Source: Kocuria rosea subsp. polaris (GTDB lineage Bacteria > Actinomycetota > Actinomycetes > Actinomycetales > Micrococcaceae). From it: a stretch of 64,000 bases of DNA. The DNA is taken from contig MLDA01000018.1 in the NCBI GenBank assembly GCA_023896275.1, positions 28,523-92,522 on the forward strand, written 5' to 3'. Below are positions 9,284-19,788 of the stretch, piece by piece. The notes beneath the pieces were generated by a model, which worked only from the letters and a program-made list of their open reading frames with translations, was not told the DNA's origin and did no database searches. Numbering within the stretch: position 1 is the stretch's first letter; every line of letters begins with the position of its first letter. Made by a program: the position numbers and the translations under genes.

Positions 9284-9356
9284 TGGGTCCTACCGGGATC
9301 GAACCGATGACATCCACGGTGTAAGCGTGGCGCTCTACCAGCTGAGCTAAAGACCC
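9284..9356 (-). tRNA. tRNA-Val (anticodon UAC)
   Basis: 73-nt cloverleaf on the minus strand: acceptor arm GGGTCTT pairs with AGGACCC, D-arm GCTCAGCTGGTAGAGC, anticodon stem CCACG with loop CTTACAC giving anticodon TAC, and T-arm loop GGTTCGATCC. Discriminator base is A. CCA is not encoded. Confidence 0.97.
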
Positions 9357-9368
9357 TTGCGGCGATCC

Positions 9369-9397
9369 AGCTTATCCATCACGCCGGCGAACGCCAA
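9369..9397 (-). promoter_or_regulatory. Promoter for tRNA-Val
   Basis: On the minus strand TTGGCG (9392-9397) and TAAGCT (9369-9374) are separated by 17 nt, good -35 and -10 matches. The predicted transcription start is about 6 nt before the mature tRNA 5' end. It overlaps the intergenic end of the ahpE gene. Confidence 0.6.
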
Positions 9398-9401
9398 ATC
9401 C

Positions 9402-9857
9402 TCAGGCACCTCGCTTCAGGGCTTGCTCGTAGCGTGACCACGGCCTCGCCTCGCCTGCCGCAGAGGAGAACGCGTCCACGACGTGGCCCTCGCGGACCAG
9501 ATACGTCGCCCGCAACGCCCGACCTGCGTCGGCGTCGAAGCAACCGAACTGCTGCGCGGTCGCCCCATGGGGCCAGAAGTCGGCAAGCAGGGCGAAGGTC
9601 AGCCCCTCCTGCTGGGCGTAGGCGCGCAGGGCGAACTTGTGATCAACCGAGACTCCGAAGATCTCGACGTCCCGGCCGCGCACGTCCGTCACGTGCTCCT
9701 GCAGCTCGCGCAGCTCCGCGGTGCATACCCGAGAGAACGCGAACGGATAGAAGACCAGCAGGTACGACGCCGGCATCTCGGCCGGCGTGATCCGCTCGCC
9801 GTGCGCCGTGATCAGCTCGAAGTCCGGGACGCGAGTCCCCGGGACCAGCAACTCCAC
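9402..9857 (-). CDS. ahpE: AhpE-like peroxiredoxin
   Basis: 151-residue thiol peroxidase. The active-site segment YPFAFSRVCTAEL contains the peroxidatic cysteine Cys45; Pro38, Arg43 and Thr46 complete the usual peroxiredoxin pocket. A second cysteine at 106 could serve as a resolving residue, although AhpE-type enzymes often work as 1-Cys peroxiredoxins. The gene is followed by DUF3052 and the divergent aceE, the same arrangement as Rv2238c-Rv2239c-Rv2241 of M. tuberculosis, which supports the AhpE assignment. It starts 7 nt after the DUF3052 stop, so the two are probably co-transcribed. Confidence 0.88.
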   Translation of the reverse strand: MELLVPGTRVPDFELITAHGERITPAEMPASYLLVFYPFAFSRVCTAELRELQEHVTDVRGRDVEIFGVSVDHKFALRAYAQQEGLTFALLADFWPHGATAQQFGCFDADAGRALRATYLVREGHVVDAFSSAAGEARPWSRYEQALKRGA

Positions 9858-9864
9858 GGATCGA

Positions 9865-10281
9865 TCAGTTCTTGCGACGCGACATCAGGCGCGCCGCCGC
9901 CCAGTCCTCCGAGACACCCTCGCTCGTGGTCACGTGAAGCCCCGCCGTCGGTGCGGCTTCAAGGATCTCTGCCGGGGGAACGTGCGCGTCGCGCCCGTTC
10001 TTCGGGGTCAGCAGCCACACCACTCCCCCTTCATCGAGCGTCGTTAGCGCGTCGACCAGGGCGTCGACGAGGTCGCCGTCGCCCTTCCGCCACCACAGGA
10101 TGACGCCGTCTACGACGTCTTGGTCCTCTTCGGTGAGCAGTTCGGAACCGATGCCATCCTCAAGTGCGTCTCTCAGATCGAAGTCGACGTCGTCGTCGTA
10201 CCCCAACTCCTGAATGAGGTCGCCCTCTTTGAATCCCATCCTGGCGGCAGCCATCGATGTAGCTGCTGCAGCCTCGCTCAC
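9865..10281 (-). CDS. DUF3052 family protein
   Basis: From GTG 10281 the protein is 138 residues, soluble and acidic. Visible features are MGFKEGDLIQELGYDDDVD near the N-terminus and VVWLLTPKNGRDAHVPPAEI in the second half, which look like a small methyltransferase-like or DUF3052 fold; no catalytic residues can be named. The start was chosen because GGGAGG lies 8 nt upstream; the frame also runs to 10320 without a ribosome-binding site. Conserved next to ahpE and aceE in actinobacteria. Function unknown. Confidence 0.8.
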   Translation of the reverse strand: MSEAAAATSMAAARMGFKEGDLIQELGYDDDVDFDLRDALEDGIGSELLTEEDQDVVDGVILWWRKGDGDLVDALVDALTTLDEGGVVWLLTPKNGRDAHVPPAEILEAAPTAGLHVTTSEGVSEDWAAARLMSRRKN

Positions 10282-10601
10282 AGTGTGTTCCTCCCTTAGA
10301 TACGTCTCTGACAGTTTCAAGCCAACACCTTTAAGCCGGGCGCATCAAGCGCAGGAAAGGTGACACGCCGTTTAATGCACTCTACGTGACGTCTCCGAGG
10401 TTGTTCCCGGCCCGAATGACGCCTCCGGCTACGCATTGGGCCGCCGGGCGGATTAGAGTGGCGTGGATGGCTGTCGCCGCACTCACGATGGCAGCCAAAT
10501 ACGCATGGCGGCTGAATTGCCACGGCCGGCGTCGTGAGATTCGTTCACGGCGGGCCGCCGCCTGCCCCCACGCTGTAACCCGCTGCAAGGAGAATTTGGA
10601 C
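10282..10601. other. Divergent intergenic region, DUF3052 / aceE
   Basis: 320 nt with no supportable gene. For the minus-strand operon, TTGGCT (10320-10325) and TATCTA (10297-10302) are 17 nt apart, but the implied start would fall inside the Shine-Dalgarno, so the pair is uncertain. For aceE a TAGAGT (-10-like) lies at 10454-10459 without a clear -35. The aceE frame continues open to 10386, but that stretch shows no resemblance to AceE. Confidence 0.5.
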
Positions 10602-13340
<2,739 letters not shown>

Positions 13341-13355
13341 CCGTCTCGGTAGTCG

Positions 13356-13416
13356 AACGACGGCGGGGCGTCACCTCACCAGCGCAGGTTGCTGGGAGTG
13401 GCGCCCCGCCGTCGTT
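13356..13416 (+). terminator. Terminator after aceE
   Basis: 15-nt arms at 13356-13370 and 13402-13416 pair perfectly around a 31-nt loop and are followed by TTGT (13417-13420), completing a TTTT tract. The arm contains ACGACGGCGGGG, shared with the cysE terminator. Its 3' arm overlaps the inverted repeat in front of fasR. Confidence 0.7.
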
Positions 13417-13437
13417 TTGTAGTGATCCCACAAAACG
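13413..13437. promoter_or_regulatory. Inverted repeat CGTTTTGT-N9-ACAAAACG, candidate FasR operator 1
   Basis: Perfect 8-bp arms with a 9-nt spacer, ending 49 nt before the fasR ATG. The inner 17 nt (13417-13433) match the repeat in front of fabD at 13 of 17 positions (TTGTAG...CC.ACAA). Position before the regulator's own gene fits autoregulation. Partly overlaps the aceE terminator tail. Confidence 0.5.
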
Positions 13438-13474
13438 GCACCGCTTCTGGCTGGGTGAAACGGTACCTCGCGAG

Positions 13475-13480
13475 TATCCT
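13475..13480 (+). promoter_or_regulatory. -10 element TATCCT for a leaderless fasR transcript
   Basis: TATCCT ends 6 nt before the ATG at 13487, so transcription would begin at or very near the start codon. No Shine-Dalgarno is visible before this ATG. Leaderless mRNAs are common in actinobacteria. No strong -35 is seen, consistent with an activated promoter. Confidence 0.4.
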
Positions 13481-13486
13481 CGGTTC

Positions 13487-14701
13487 ATGACCGAAACGCG
13501 TTCCGTGCCGGCCGGCGGCAGAAACCGCCCGCCCCGGCAGCCTCAGGCCAGCGCGGAGACGCTGCGGCGGCTCAAGGACCACTTGGGGATCCTCTCGACG
13601 GTCGCACTCAAGCACCTCGATCAGTCACTGCCCTGGTATCGCGGGCTCGAGCCCGAGGAACGGGCGGCGCTCGGCCTCGTCGCGCAGAAGGGCATCGCGT
13701 CCTTCGTCTCCTGGTACGAGCAGCCGACGAGCCCGCAGTGGGTCCTCAACGACGTCTTCGGTGCGGCCCCGACCGAGCTGACGCGCTCGATCAGCCTGCA
13801 GAAGGCGCTCCAGCTGATCCGTACGATCGTCGAGGTCGTCGAGAACCAGGTGCCCGACCTCGCGAGCGAATCAGAGCAGGTTTCCCTACGCGAGGCAGTC
13901 CTGCGCTACTCCCGTGAAGTCGCCTTCGCCGCCGCCGACGTCTATGCCCGCGCTGCGGAGACGCGCGGCGCGTGGGACAGCCGCCTCGAGGCCCTCGTTG
14001 TGGACGCCGTCATGCGCGGCGAGGACACCGACACCCTGCGCTCCCGCTTCGCCGCCGTCGGCTGGAAGTCCCAGGACGGGATCCACGTGATGGTTGGGCG
14101 TGCGCCGGAGCAGTCGAACGCGCGGTTCGTCGGCGAACTTCGCCGGGCGTCCCTGCGCTACGCGCACGACTGTCTCGTCGGCATCCAAGGTGAGCGCCTG
14201 ATCGTCATGCTCGGAGGGATCCGCGACACTTCGGGCACCGGGCTGCGGCGCCTCGCCGAATACTTCGCCGACGGCCCCGTCGTGTACGGTCCGCGGGCGG
14301 ACTCGTTGCGGGCCGCCACGGCCTCCGCGCAGGCCGCCTTCGCGGGCCTGGCGGCCGCGACAGCGTGGATTCAGGCGCCGCGACCCACCGCCGCTGACGA
14401 CCTCTGGCCAGAGCGAGTCATCAACGGCGACGCGAGCGCTGGCAGCGCCCTGGTTGAGAACGTGTACCGGCCCCTCGTGAAGGCCGGCAACGGCCTGGTC
14501 GAGACGCTCTCCAGCTATCTCGCTCTCGGGCACTCGCTCGAGGGTACGGCCCGAGAACTGTTCGTGCATGCCAATACCGTCCGGTACCGTCTGAAACGGG
14601 TCAGCGAGATCACCGGCTGGGATCCGTTGATCCCCCGGGAGGCATTCGTGCTGCAAACCGCGCTGGTCGTCGGGCGACTCCATGACTGTCCCACTTCGTG
14701 A
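13487..14701 (+). CDS. fasR: FasR-type transcriptional activator (PucR/CdaR family)
   Basis: 404 residues. The C-terminal about 60 residues (VETLSSYLALGHSLEGTAREL then HANTVRYRLKRVSEITG) form the PucR-type helix-turn-helix. The middle holds a GGDEF-like CdaR region. Position between aceE and fabD-fabH-acpP-fabF matches Streptomyces FasR (SCO2386) and Rv2242, established as regulators of the fatty acid synthase genes in their hosts, so FasR is the best call. ATG 13487 is chosen; the open frame upstream runs through the aceE end and terminator and is not credible as protein. A candidate operator is present before this gene and another before fabD. Confidence 0.82.
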   Translation: MTETRSVPAGGRNRPPRQPQASAETLRRLKDHLGILSTVALKHLDQSLPWYRGLEPEERAALGLVAQKGIASFVSWYEQPTSPQWVLNDVFGAAPTELTRSISLQKALQLIRTIVEVVENQVPDLASESEQVSLREAVLRYSREVAFAAADVYARAAETRGAWDSRLEALVVDAVMRGEDTDTLRSRFAAVGWKSQDGIHVMVGRAPEQSNARFVGELRRASLRYAHDCLVGIQGERLIVMLGGIRDTSGTGLRRLAEYFADGPVVYGPRADSLRAATASAQAAFAGLAAATAWIQAPRPTAADDLWPERVINGDASAGSALVENVYRPLVKAGNGLVETLSSYLALGHSLEGTARELFVHANTVRYRLKRVSEITGWDPLIPREAFVLQTALVVGRLHDCPTS

Positions 14702-14706
14702 ATGGG

Positions 14707-14723
14707 TTGTAGGATTCCTACAA
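14707..14723. promoter_or_regulatory. Inverted repeat TTGTAGGA-T-TCCTACAA, candidate FasR operator 2
   Basis: A perfect 8+1+8 inverted repeat starts 5 nt after the fasR stop and lies 66 nt before the fabD GTG. Weak promoter elements TTGGTG (14739-14744) and TAATCC (14760-14765) follow, so the repeat would be centred near -57, a typical activator position. It resembles the repeat before fasR. Confidence 0.55.
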
Positions 14724-14789
14724 GAGGCCAACTCGAGCTTGGTGCGCCTGAACACCGAGTAATCCCCCAAACCTTGGAAAGCTTGAACT

Positions 14790-15728
14790 GTGCTAGCAAT
14801 CGTGTGCCCTGGACAGGGATCTCAGACCCCCGGCTTCCTGTCCCCGTGGCTTGAACTCCCGGGCGTCGCCGACCATCTGAAGAACCTCTCCGAGCTCTCC
14901 GGGCGTGATCTGATCGAGTTCGGAACCGTCGCGGACGAGGAGACGATCAAGGACACCGCGGTCGCTCAGCCCTTGATCGTCGCCGCCGGCCTCGTGGCCG
15001 CCCGCCAGCTCTTCGCTGACGGCGCGCTGCCCGCGGCCGCCGTCGTCGCCGGCCACTCCGTCGGCGAGATCACGGCGACCGCCCTGACCGCCGCTCTCAC
15101 TGAGAACGACGCCATGACATTCGTTCGTGAGCGCGCCAATGCCATGGCCGAAGCGGCCGCCGCAACCCCGACCGGCATGGCCGCCGTCCTCGGCGGTGCC
15201 GCCGAGGAAGTCGCCGCCGCCATCGAGGCCGCCGGTCTGACCGCCGCGAACGCAAACGGCGCCGGGCAGACCGTTGCCGCGGGCACGCTCGAACAGATCG
15301 CCGCGTTTGTGGAGAACCCGCCAGCCAAGGCCCGCGTCATCCCGCTCAAGGTCGCGGGCGCGTTCCACACCTCGCACATGGCCCCGGCTGTCGGCGTCCT
15401 CGAGGCGCTGGCTCCGTCTTTGCGTCCAGCGGACCCGCGTGTGCGGCTGCTGAGCAACTACGACGGCGCCGAGGTCGCCTCGGGATCCGCGAACCTCGAG
15501 AGCCTGGTCGCGCAGGTTTCCCGCCCGGTCCGCTGGGACCTGTGCATGGAACGGTTCGCCGAGCTTGGCGTGACCGGCATCCTCGAGCTCCCACCGGCGG
15601 GCACGCTCGTCGGTCTGGCCAAGCGCGGGCTGCGTGGCACCGCCACCTTCGCCCTGAAGACGCCTGATGATTTGGAAGCAGCCCGGGAGTTCGTCGCCGA
15701 ACACGCCGGCGGAGAGGACCGAGACTGA
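14790..15728 (+). CDS. fabD: Malonyl-CoA:ACP transacylase
   Basis: Transfers malonyl from CoA to ACP for type II fatty acid synthesis. 312 residues. The N-terminal PGQGSQTPG, the nucleophile motif GHSVGE with Ser90, and AFHTSHM with the catalytic His193 are all in place. GTG 14790 is the start, giving MLAIVCPGQG, the usual beginning. It heads a tight unit: fabH begins 1 nt after the fabD stop, and acpP and fabF follow. Confidence 0.95.
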   Translation: MLAIVCPGQGSQTPGFLSPWLELPGVADHLKNLSELSGRDLIEFGTVADEETIKDTAVAQPLIVAAGLVAARQLFADGALPAAAVVAGHSVGEITATALTAALTENDAMTFVRERANAMAEAAAATPTGMAAVLGGAAEEVAAAIEAAGLTAANANGAGQTVAAGTLEQIAAFVENPPAKARVIPLKVAGAFHTSHMAPAVGVLEALAPSLRPADPRVRLLSNYDGAEVASGSANLESLVAQVSRPVRWDLCMERFAELGVTGILELPPAGTLVGLAKRGLRGTATFALKTPDDLEAAREFVAEHAGGEDRD

Positions 15729-15729
15729 T

Positions 15730-16785
15730 ATGAGCGTCACCTTGAACCAGAAGCCGACCAATGCGGGCAGCCGCATCCTTGGCCTCGGTGCGGCGCGTGG
15801 CGACGTCGTCGTCACGAACGAGGACGTCTGCGAGTGGATCGACTCGTCCGACGAATGGATCCGCCAGCGCACGGGTATCATCACGCGCCGCCGCGCCTCC
15901 GCTGAGCTCTCGCTGCTCGACCTGGCCGAGGGGGCCGCGCGCGAGGCGATCGAGCGTGCCGGTATCGATCCCAGCCAGCTCGGCGCCGTCATCGTCTCGA
16001 CGGTGACGTTCCCCTACGCCACGCCGTCGGCCGCCGCCGCGCTGGCCGACCGCATCGGTGCGACGCCAGCGCCCGCGTTCGACATCTCTGCCGCCTGCGC
16101 TGGCTACTGCTACGGCATCGCCCAGGGGGACGCGCTGGTGCGGTCCGGCACCGCCGACTACGTGCTTGTCGTCGGGGCTGAGAAGCTCTCGGACGTCATC
16201 GACAACCACGAGCGCACCATCTCCTTCCTGCTCGGTGACGGTGCGGGCGCCGTCGTCCTTGGGCCGTCGGAGACGCCCGGCGTCTCCCCATCAGTCTGGG
16301 GTTCGGACGGATCGAAGTGGGACACGATCGGGATGACGCACTCCATGTTGGACCTGCGTGACATCGCCGTCGCCGCCGAGAATGACCCCGAGGGCACTGC
16401 GCTGGTGGCCGAGACTGAGGCCAAGCTGTGGCCGACCCTGCGTCAGGACGGTCAGACCGTCTTCCGCTGGGCTGTCTGGTCTATGGCCAAGGTTGCCAAG
16501 GAGGCCCTTGACGAGGCGGGGATCACGAGCGAAGACCTGGCCGCCTTCATCCCCCACCAGGCCAACATGCGCATCATCGACGAGATGGTCAAGCAGCTCA
16601 AGCTGCCGGAAACCGTCGCGGTCGGCCGCGACATCGCGGACATGGGCAACACCTCGGCCGCGTCGATCCCCCTGGCGATGCACCGCCTGCTCGAGGAGCA
16701 GCCGGAACTCTCCGGCGGGCTCGCCCTGCAGATCGGTTTCGGCGCGGGCCTCGTCTTCGGTGCGCAGGTCGTCCGCCTGCCCTAG
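15730..16785 (+). CDS. fabH: 3-oxoacyl-ACP synthase III
   Basis: Starts fatty acid chains by condensing an acyl-CoA primer with malonyl-ACP; in actinobacteria the primers are often branched (family knowledge). 351 residues from ATG 15730. The Cys-His-Asn triad is visible: Cys123 in DISAACAGYC, His276 in FIPHQANMR and Asn307 in MGNTSAAS. ATG lies directly after the fabD stop, indicating translational coupling. M. tuberculosis lacks fabH at this spot, whereas Streptomyces has it here. Confidence 0.95.
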   Translation: MSVTLNQKPTNAGSRILGLGAARGDVVVTNEDVCEWIDSSDEWIRQRTGIITRRRASAELSLLDLAEGAAREAIERAGIDPSQLGAVIVSTVTFPYATPSAAAALADRIGATPAPAFDISAACAGYCYGIAQGDALVRSGTADYVLVVGAEKLSDVIDNHERTISFLLGDGAGAVVLGPSETPGVSPSVWGSDGSKWDTIGMTHSMLDLRDIAVAAENDPEGTALVAETEAKLWPTLRQDGQTVFRWAVWSMAKVAKEALDEAGITSEDLAAFIPHQANMRIIDEMVKQLKLPETVAVGRDIADMGNTSAASIPLAMHRLLEEQPELSGGLALQIGFGAGLVFGAQVVRLP

Positions 16786-16822
16786 GATTTCCTAGGAGCA
16801 ACCATTCCACCGCTCTACCCGG

Positions 16823-16834
16823 CGTCGTACGACG
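16823..16834. promoter_or_regulatory. 12-bp palindrome CGTCGTACGACG in the fabH-acpP spacer
   Basis: A perfect palindrome in the 97-nt gap, followed by GCGGGA, so one half carries the ACGACGGCGGG sequence seen in several terminators of this window. No T-run follows. It could be part of a processing or attenuation structure that raises acpP over fabH, or simply chance. Confidence 0.3.
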
Positions 16835-16882
16835 GCGGGACTAAGCGTCGGGACAGCCCGACACAACAGAAAGGAAGCCGAC

Positions 16883-17128
16883 ATGGCTAGCAACGAAGAG
16901 ATCCTGGCCGGACTGGCCGAAATCGTGAACGAGGAGACCGGCCTGGAAGCCGAGGCGGTCGAGCTGGACAAGTCCTTCACGGATGACCTCGACATCGATT
17001 CGATCTCGATGATGACGATCGTCGTCAACGCCGAGGAGAAGTTCGACGTGAAGATCCCGGACGAGGAAGTCAAGAACCTCAAGACCGTCGGCGACGCTGT
17101 GAGCTACATCGCGGGCGCCCAGGCCTAA
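16883..17128 (+). CDS. acpP: Acyl carrier protein
   Basis: 81-residue acidic protein carrying the growing acyl chain. DLDIDSIS places the phosphopantetheine attachment at Ser40; the motif is DSI rather than the DSL typical of many ACPs. AAAGGAAG lies 7 nt upstream of the ATG. Located between fabH and fabF as in Streptomyces. Confidence 0.96.
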   Translation: MASNEEILAGLAEIVNEETGLEAEAVELDKSFTDDLDIDSISMMTIVVNAEEKFDVKIPDEEVKNLKTVGDAVSYIAGAQA

Positions 17129-17323
17129 GCCGCCTGCTGCGGTCCCACCGCACCTTCGATCAGGACCGCCTAGTCTTTCCGCTCCCCCGGGTCCCCGGGA
17201 TCCGGGCGCGGGGCGACCGTGTGGCGGGCAACGTCCGGGAGGACGGCGCCCGCCACACGAGGCCACCTGTGAAGGAACGATCTACCTGATAACAGTCACC
17301 CATCGCGAAAAGAGAGATTTCTG

Positions 17324-18562
17324 ATGGCCCGCAAAGTCGTAATCACCGGTCTGGGTGCTACCACGCCCATCGGCGGGGATGTCCCCACACTCTGGGAGAA
17401 CGCCCTCAAAGGCACTTCCGGCGCACGCACCTTGACCGACGATTGGGTCGAAGAGTTTCAGCTTCCCGTCACCTTCGCCGCCCGCGTCACGACGCCGGCG
17501 AGCGAGACTCTTTCGCGAGTCGAGATGAAGCGCATGGATCCGTCCACGCAGTTCGCCGTCGTCGCGGCGCGGGAGGCGTGGAAGGACGCCGGCATCGGCG
17601 AGATGGACAAGGACCGGCTCGGCGTCGCCTTCGCGACCGGCATCGGCGGCGTCTGGACCCTGCTGAATGCGTGGGACACGCTCAAGGAGAAGGGGCCCCG
17701 CCGCGTCTTGCCGATGACGGTGCCCATGCTCATGCCCAACGGTCCGGCCGCGGCCGTGAGCCTCGACCTCGGCGCGCGCGCAGGCGCGCACACCCCGGTC
17801 TCGGCCTGTGCCTCCGGCACCGAGGCCATGGACGTGGGCCTGGAGCTCATCCGTTCGGGCAAAGCCGACGTCGTCATGGTCGGTGGCGCTGAGGCGGCGA
17901 TCCACCCGATGCCGCTGGCGTCCTTCGCCTCCATGCAGGCGCTCTCTCGCCGCAACGACGACCCGGAGCACGCCTCGCGGCCTTACGACGTCGATCGCGA
18001 TGGCTTCGTCATGGGCGAAGGCGCCGGCGCGCTCGTCCTCGAGGCCGAGGAGCACGCGCTGGCCCGCGGCGCCCGGATCTACGCCGAGCTGGCCGGCACC
18101 GCCGTCACGGCCGACGCCTATCACATCACCGCGCCCGACCCCGAAGGCCTGGGCGCGACGCGCGCCCTGAAGGCCGCGATGTTCGACGGCCGGATCCAGC
18201 CGGAGGACGTCGTGCACGTCAACGCGCACGCGACCTCGACCCCCGTGGGCGACAAGCCCGAGTACACGGCGCTGAGCGCCGCTCTCGGCTCGCATGTCGA
18301 CGACGTGGCCGTCTCCGCCACCAAGTCGCAGATGGGCCACCTGTTGGGCGCCTCGGGCGCCGTGGAGTCGGTCCTAGCCGTCCTGGCCGTCTACGAGCGT
18401 AAGGCGCCGGTGACGATCAACCTCGAGAACCAGGATCCGGAGATCCCCTTGGACGTCGTGACGGGTGAGCCGCGCGAGCTGCCGGCCGGGCAGATCGTCG
18501 CCCTGAACAACTCGTTCGGCTTCGGCGGGCACAACGCCGTCGTCGCCATCCGCAGCGTCTAA
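17324..18562 (+). CDS. fabF: 3-oxoacyl-ACP synthase II
   Basis: Condenses acyl-ACP with malonyl-ACP in the elongation cycle. 412 residues with the Cys-His-His triad: Cys162 in SACASGTEAMD, His302 in VNAHATSTPVGD and His339 in KSQMGHLLGASGA. GFGGHNA near the C-terminus is also standard. A 195-nt gap separates it from acpP, larger than others in the cluster, so an internal promoter or processing site is possible. A strong terminator follows. Confidence 0.95.
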   Translation: MARKVVITGLGATTPIGGDVPTLWENALKGTSGARTLTDDWVEEFQLPVTFAARVTTPASETLSRVEMKRMDPSTQFAVVAAREAWKDAGIGEMDKDRLGVAFATGIGGVWTLLNAWDTLKEKGPRRVLPMTVPMLMPNGPAAAVSLDLGARAGAHTPVSACASGTEAMDVGLELIRSGKADVVMVGGAEAAIHPMPLASFASMQALSRRNDDPEHASRPYDVDRDGFVMGEGAGALVLEAEEHALARGARIYAELAGTAVTADAYHITAPDPEGLGATRALKAAMFDGRIQPEDVVHVNAHATSTPVGDKPEYTALSAALGSHVDDVAVSATKSQMGHLLGASGAVESVLAVLAVYERKAPVTINLENQDPEIPLDVVTGEPRELPAGQIVALNNSFGFGGHNAVVAIRSV

Positions 18563-18582
18563 CACCGCACCGGAATCGCAGG

Positions 18583-18621
18583 AGGCGGCGTGCCCACGGT
18601 CTTCCCGTGGGCACGCCGCCT
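18583..18621 (+). terminator. Terminator after fabF
   Basis: 17-bp perfect arms at 18583-18599 and 18605-18621 with a 5-nt loop, followed by TTGACGTTT. It ends the fatty acid synthase unit. Confidence 0.85.
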
Positions 18622-18655
18622 TTGACGTTTAAGTGCGAGTCCGTACGACGACGAA

Positions 18656-18696
18656 AGGCCCTGCCTGCTCGACGAAGTGTCGGGCGGGCAGGGCCT
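18656..18696 (-). terminator. Terminator after nusB
   Basis: 10-bp arms AGGCCCTGCC (18656-18665) and GGCAGGGCCT (18687-18696), extendable inward with mismatches. Minus-strand 3' flank is TTCGTCGTCG, not a true T-run. Lies 26 nt beyond the nusB stop. Confidence 0.6.
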
Positions 18697-18721
18697 CAGC
18701 GGTGCTGCTGCTGGAGCGGGA

Positions 18722-19132
18722 CTAGGCGAGCAGCGTCGGCTTAAGCTGCTGGATCCGGCCGAGCAGCCCGTTGACGAATTCCGGGGACTCGTCCGTGGAC
18801 AGTTCGCGAACGAGCGCCACTGCCTCGGCGACGGCGACGCCGTCCGGGACGTCGTCGTTGAAGAGGATCTCCCAGGTGCCGATCCGCAGTGCCGCACGGT
18901 CCACGGTCGGCATGCGGTCGAGGGTCCAGCCCTTCGCGTACGTCCCGAGAATCTCGTCGATGCGTTCACCCTGCGCAACGACACCTTCGAGCAAGGTCAC
19001 GGTGTACGGGTTGACAATCTGGGCGACGGCGTCGCGCCGCTGCTGCAGCGCGCCCAGCGGGCTCACGTCGCGCTGTTCGGCCTCGAAGAGGACCTCAAGA
19101 GCCCGCTTGCGGGCCTTGCTGCGGGTACTCAC
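18722..19132 (-). CDS. nusB: Transcription antitermination factor NusB
   Basis: 136 residues, RNA-binding protein that joins NusE (S10) on boxA in rRNA antitermination. [19 protein letters not shown] at the N-terminus and [10 protein letters not shown] near the C-terminus are family hallmarks; [24 protein letters not shown] is the central conserved helix pair. Its start codon overlaps the efp stop by 4 nt (ATGA type), so it is translationally coupled to efp. Same efp-nusB order as Rv2534c-Rv2533c. Confidence 0.95.
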   Translation of the reverse strand: MSTRSKARKRALEVLFEAEQRDVSPLGALQQRRDAVAQIVNPYTVTLLEGVVAQGERIDEILGTYAKGWTLDRMPTVDRAALRIGTWEILFNDDVPDGVAVAEAVALVRELSTDESPEFVNGLLGRIQQLKPTLLA

Positions 19133-19692
19133 TCGGTGACACGCCCCAGGTAATCGCCGGTGCGGGTGTCGACCTTCACGCGGGTGTTCTGCTCGACGAA
19201 GAGCGGCACCTGGATCTCGCGGCCGGTCTCCAGGGTGGCCGGCTTGGTGCCGCCCGAGGAGCGGTCGCCCTGCAGGCCCGGCTCCGTGTAGGAAATCTCG
19301 AGGACGACGGACGGCGGCAGCTCGATGTAGAGCGGAGCGCCGTCGTGCATCGCAACGGTCACGTTCTGGTTCTCAAGCAGGAAGCCGGAGGCGTCGCCGA
19401 TGACCGGACCAGGGACCATGATCTGGTCGTAGTCGGACAGGTCCATGAAGACGTAGTCTGCGCCGTCCTGATACAGGTACTGGTAATCGCGGCGGTCCAC
19501 GGTCGCGGTCTCGATCTTTGCACCTGCGTTGTAGGTCTTGTCGACCACCTTGCCGGTGAGCACGTTCTTCATCTTGGTGCGGACGAAAGCGCCACCCTTG
19601 CCCGGCTTGACGTGCTGGAAGTCGATGATCTGCCACAGCTGGCCGTCGATCTTCAGGACAACGCCATTCTTGATATCGGTGGTATCTGCCAC
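19129..19692 (-). CDS. efp: Elongation factor P
   Basis: 187 residues; relieves ribosome stalling at proline runs. Three beta-barrel domains: KOW-like N-domain with the loop [14 protein letters not shown] (Lys32 at the tip), central OB domain and C-terminal S1-like domain ending [13 protein letters not shown]. The unmodified-looking Lys loop fits actinobacterial EF-P; no lysine-modifying gene (epmA/epmB) is in the window. A 93-nt gap to the upstream TPR-like gene contains possible regulatory elements. Confidence 0.96.
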   Translation of the reverse strand: MADTTDIKNGVVLKIDGQLWQIIDFQHVKPGKGGAFVRTKMKNVLTGKVVDKTYNAGAKIETATVDRRDYQYLYQDGADYVFMDLSDYDQIMVPGPVIGDASGFLLENQNVTVAMHDGAPLYIELPPSVVLEISYTEPGLQGDRSSGGTKPATLETGREIQVPLFVEQNTRVKVDTRTGDYLGRVTE

Positions 19693-19739
19693 GAAGTACT
19701 CTTCCTGTATTGGTGCCCGCCGACCCCCGGAGGGGCGGG

Positions 19740-19788
19740 GGTGACGACGTCACCGAAGGGGCCTGTCAAAAATCCAGACTCGATTCTA
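19740..19788 (-). promoter_or_regulatory. Candidate efp promoter and leader palindrome
   Basis: On the minus strand TAGAAT (19783-19788) resembles a -10 element and TTGACA (19764-19769) a -35 element, followed by the palindrome GGTGAC-GTC-GTCACC (19740-19754). No consistent -35/-10 pair can be fixed. The palindrome may be an operator or a small leader hairpin of efp-nusB. Confidence 0.3.

Noticed and set aside
10386..10601. 72-residue N-terminal extension of AceE
   Set aside because: No resemblance to AceE N-termini; GTG 10602 has a good AAGGAG site and gives the normal length.
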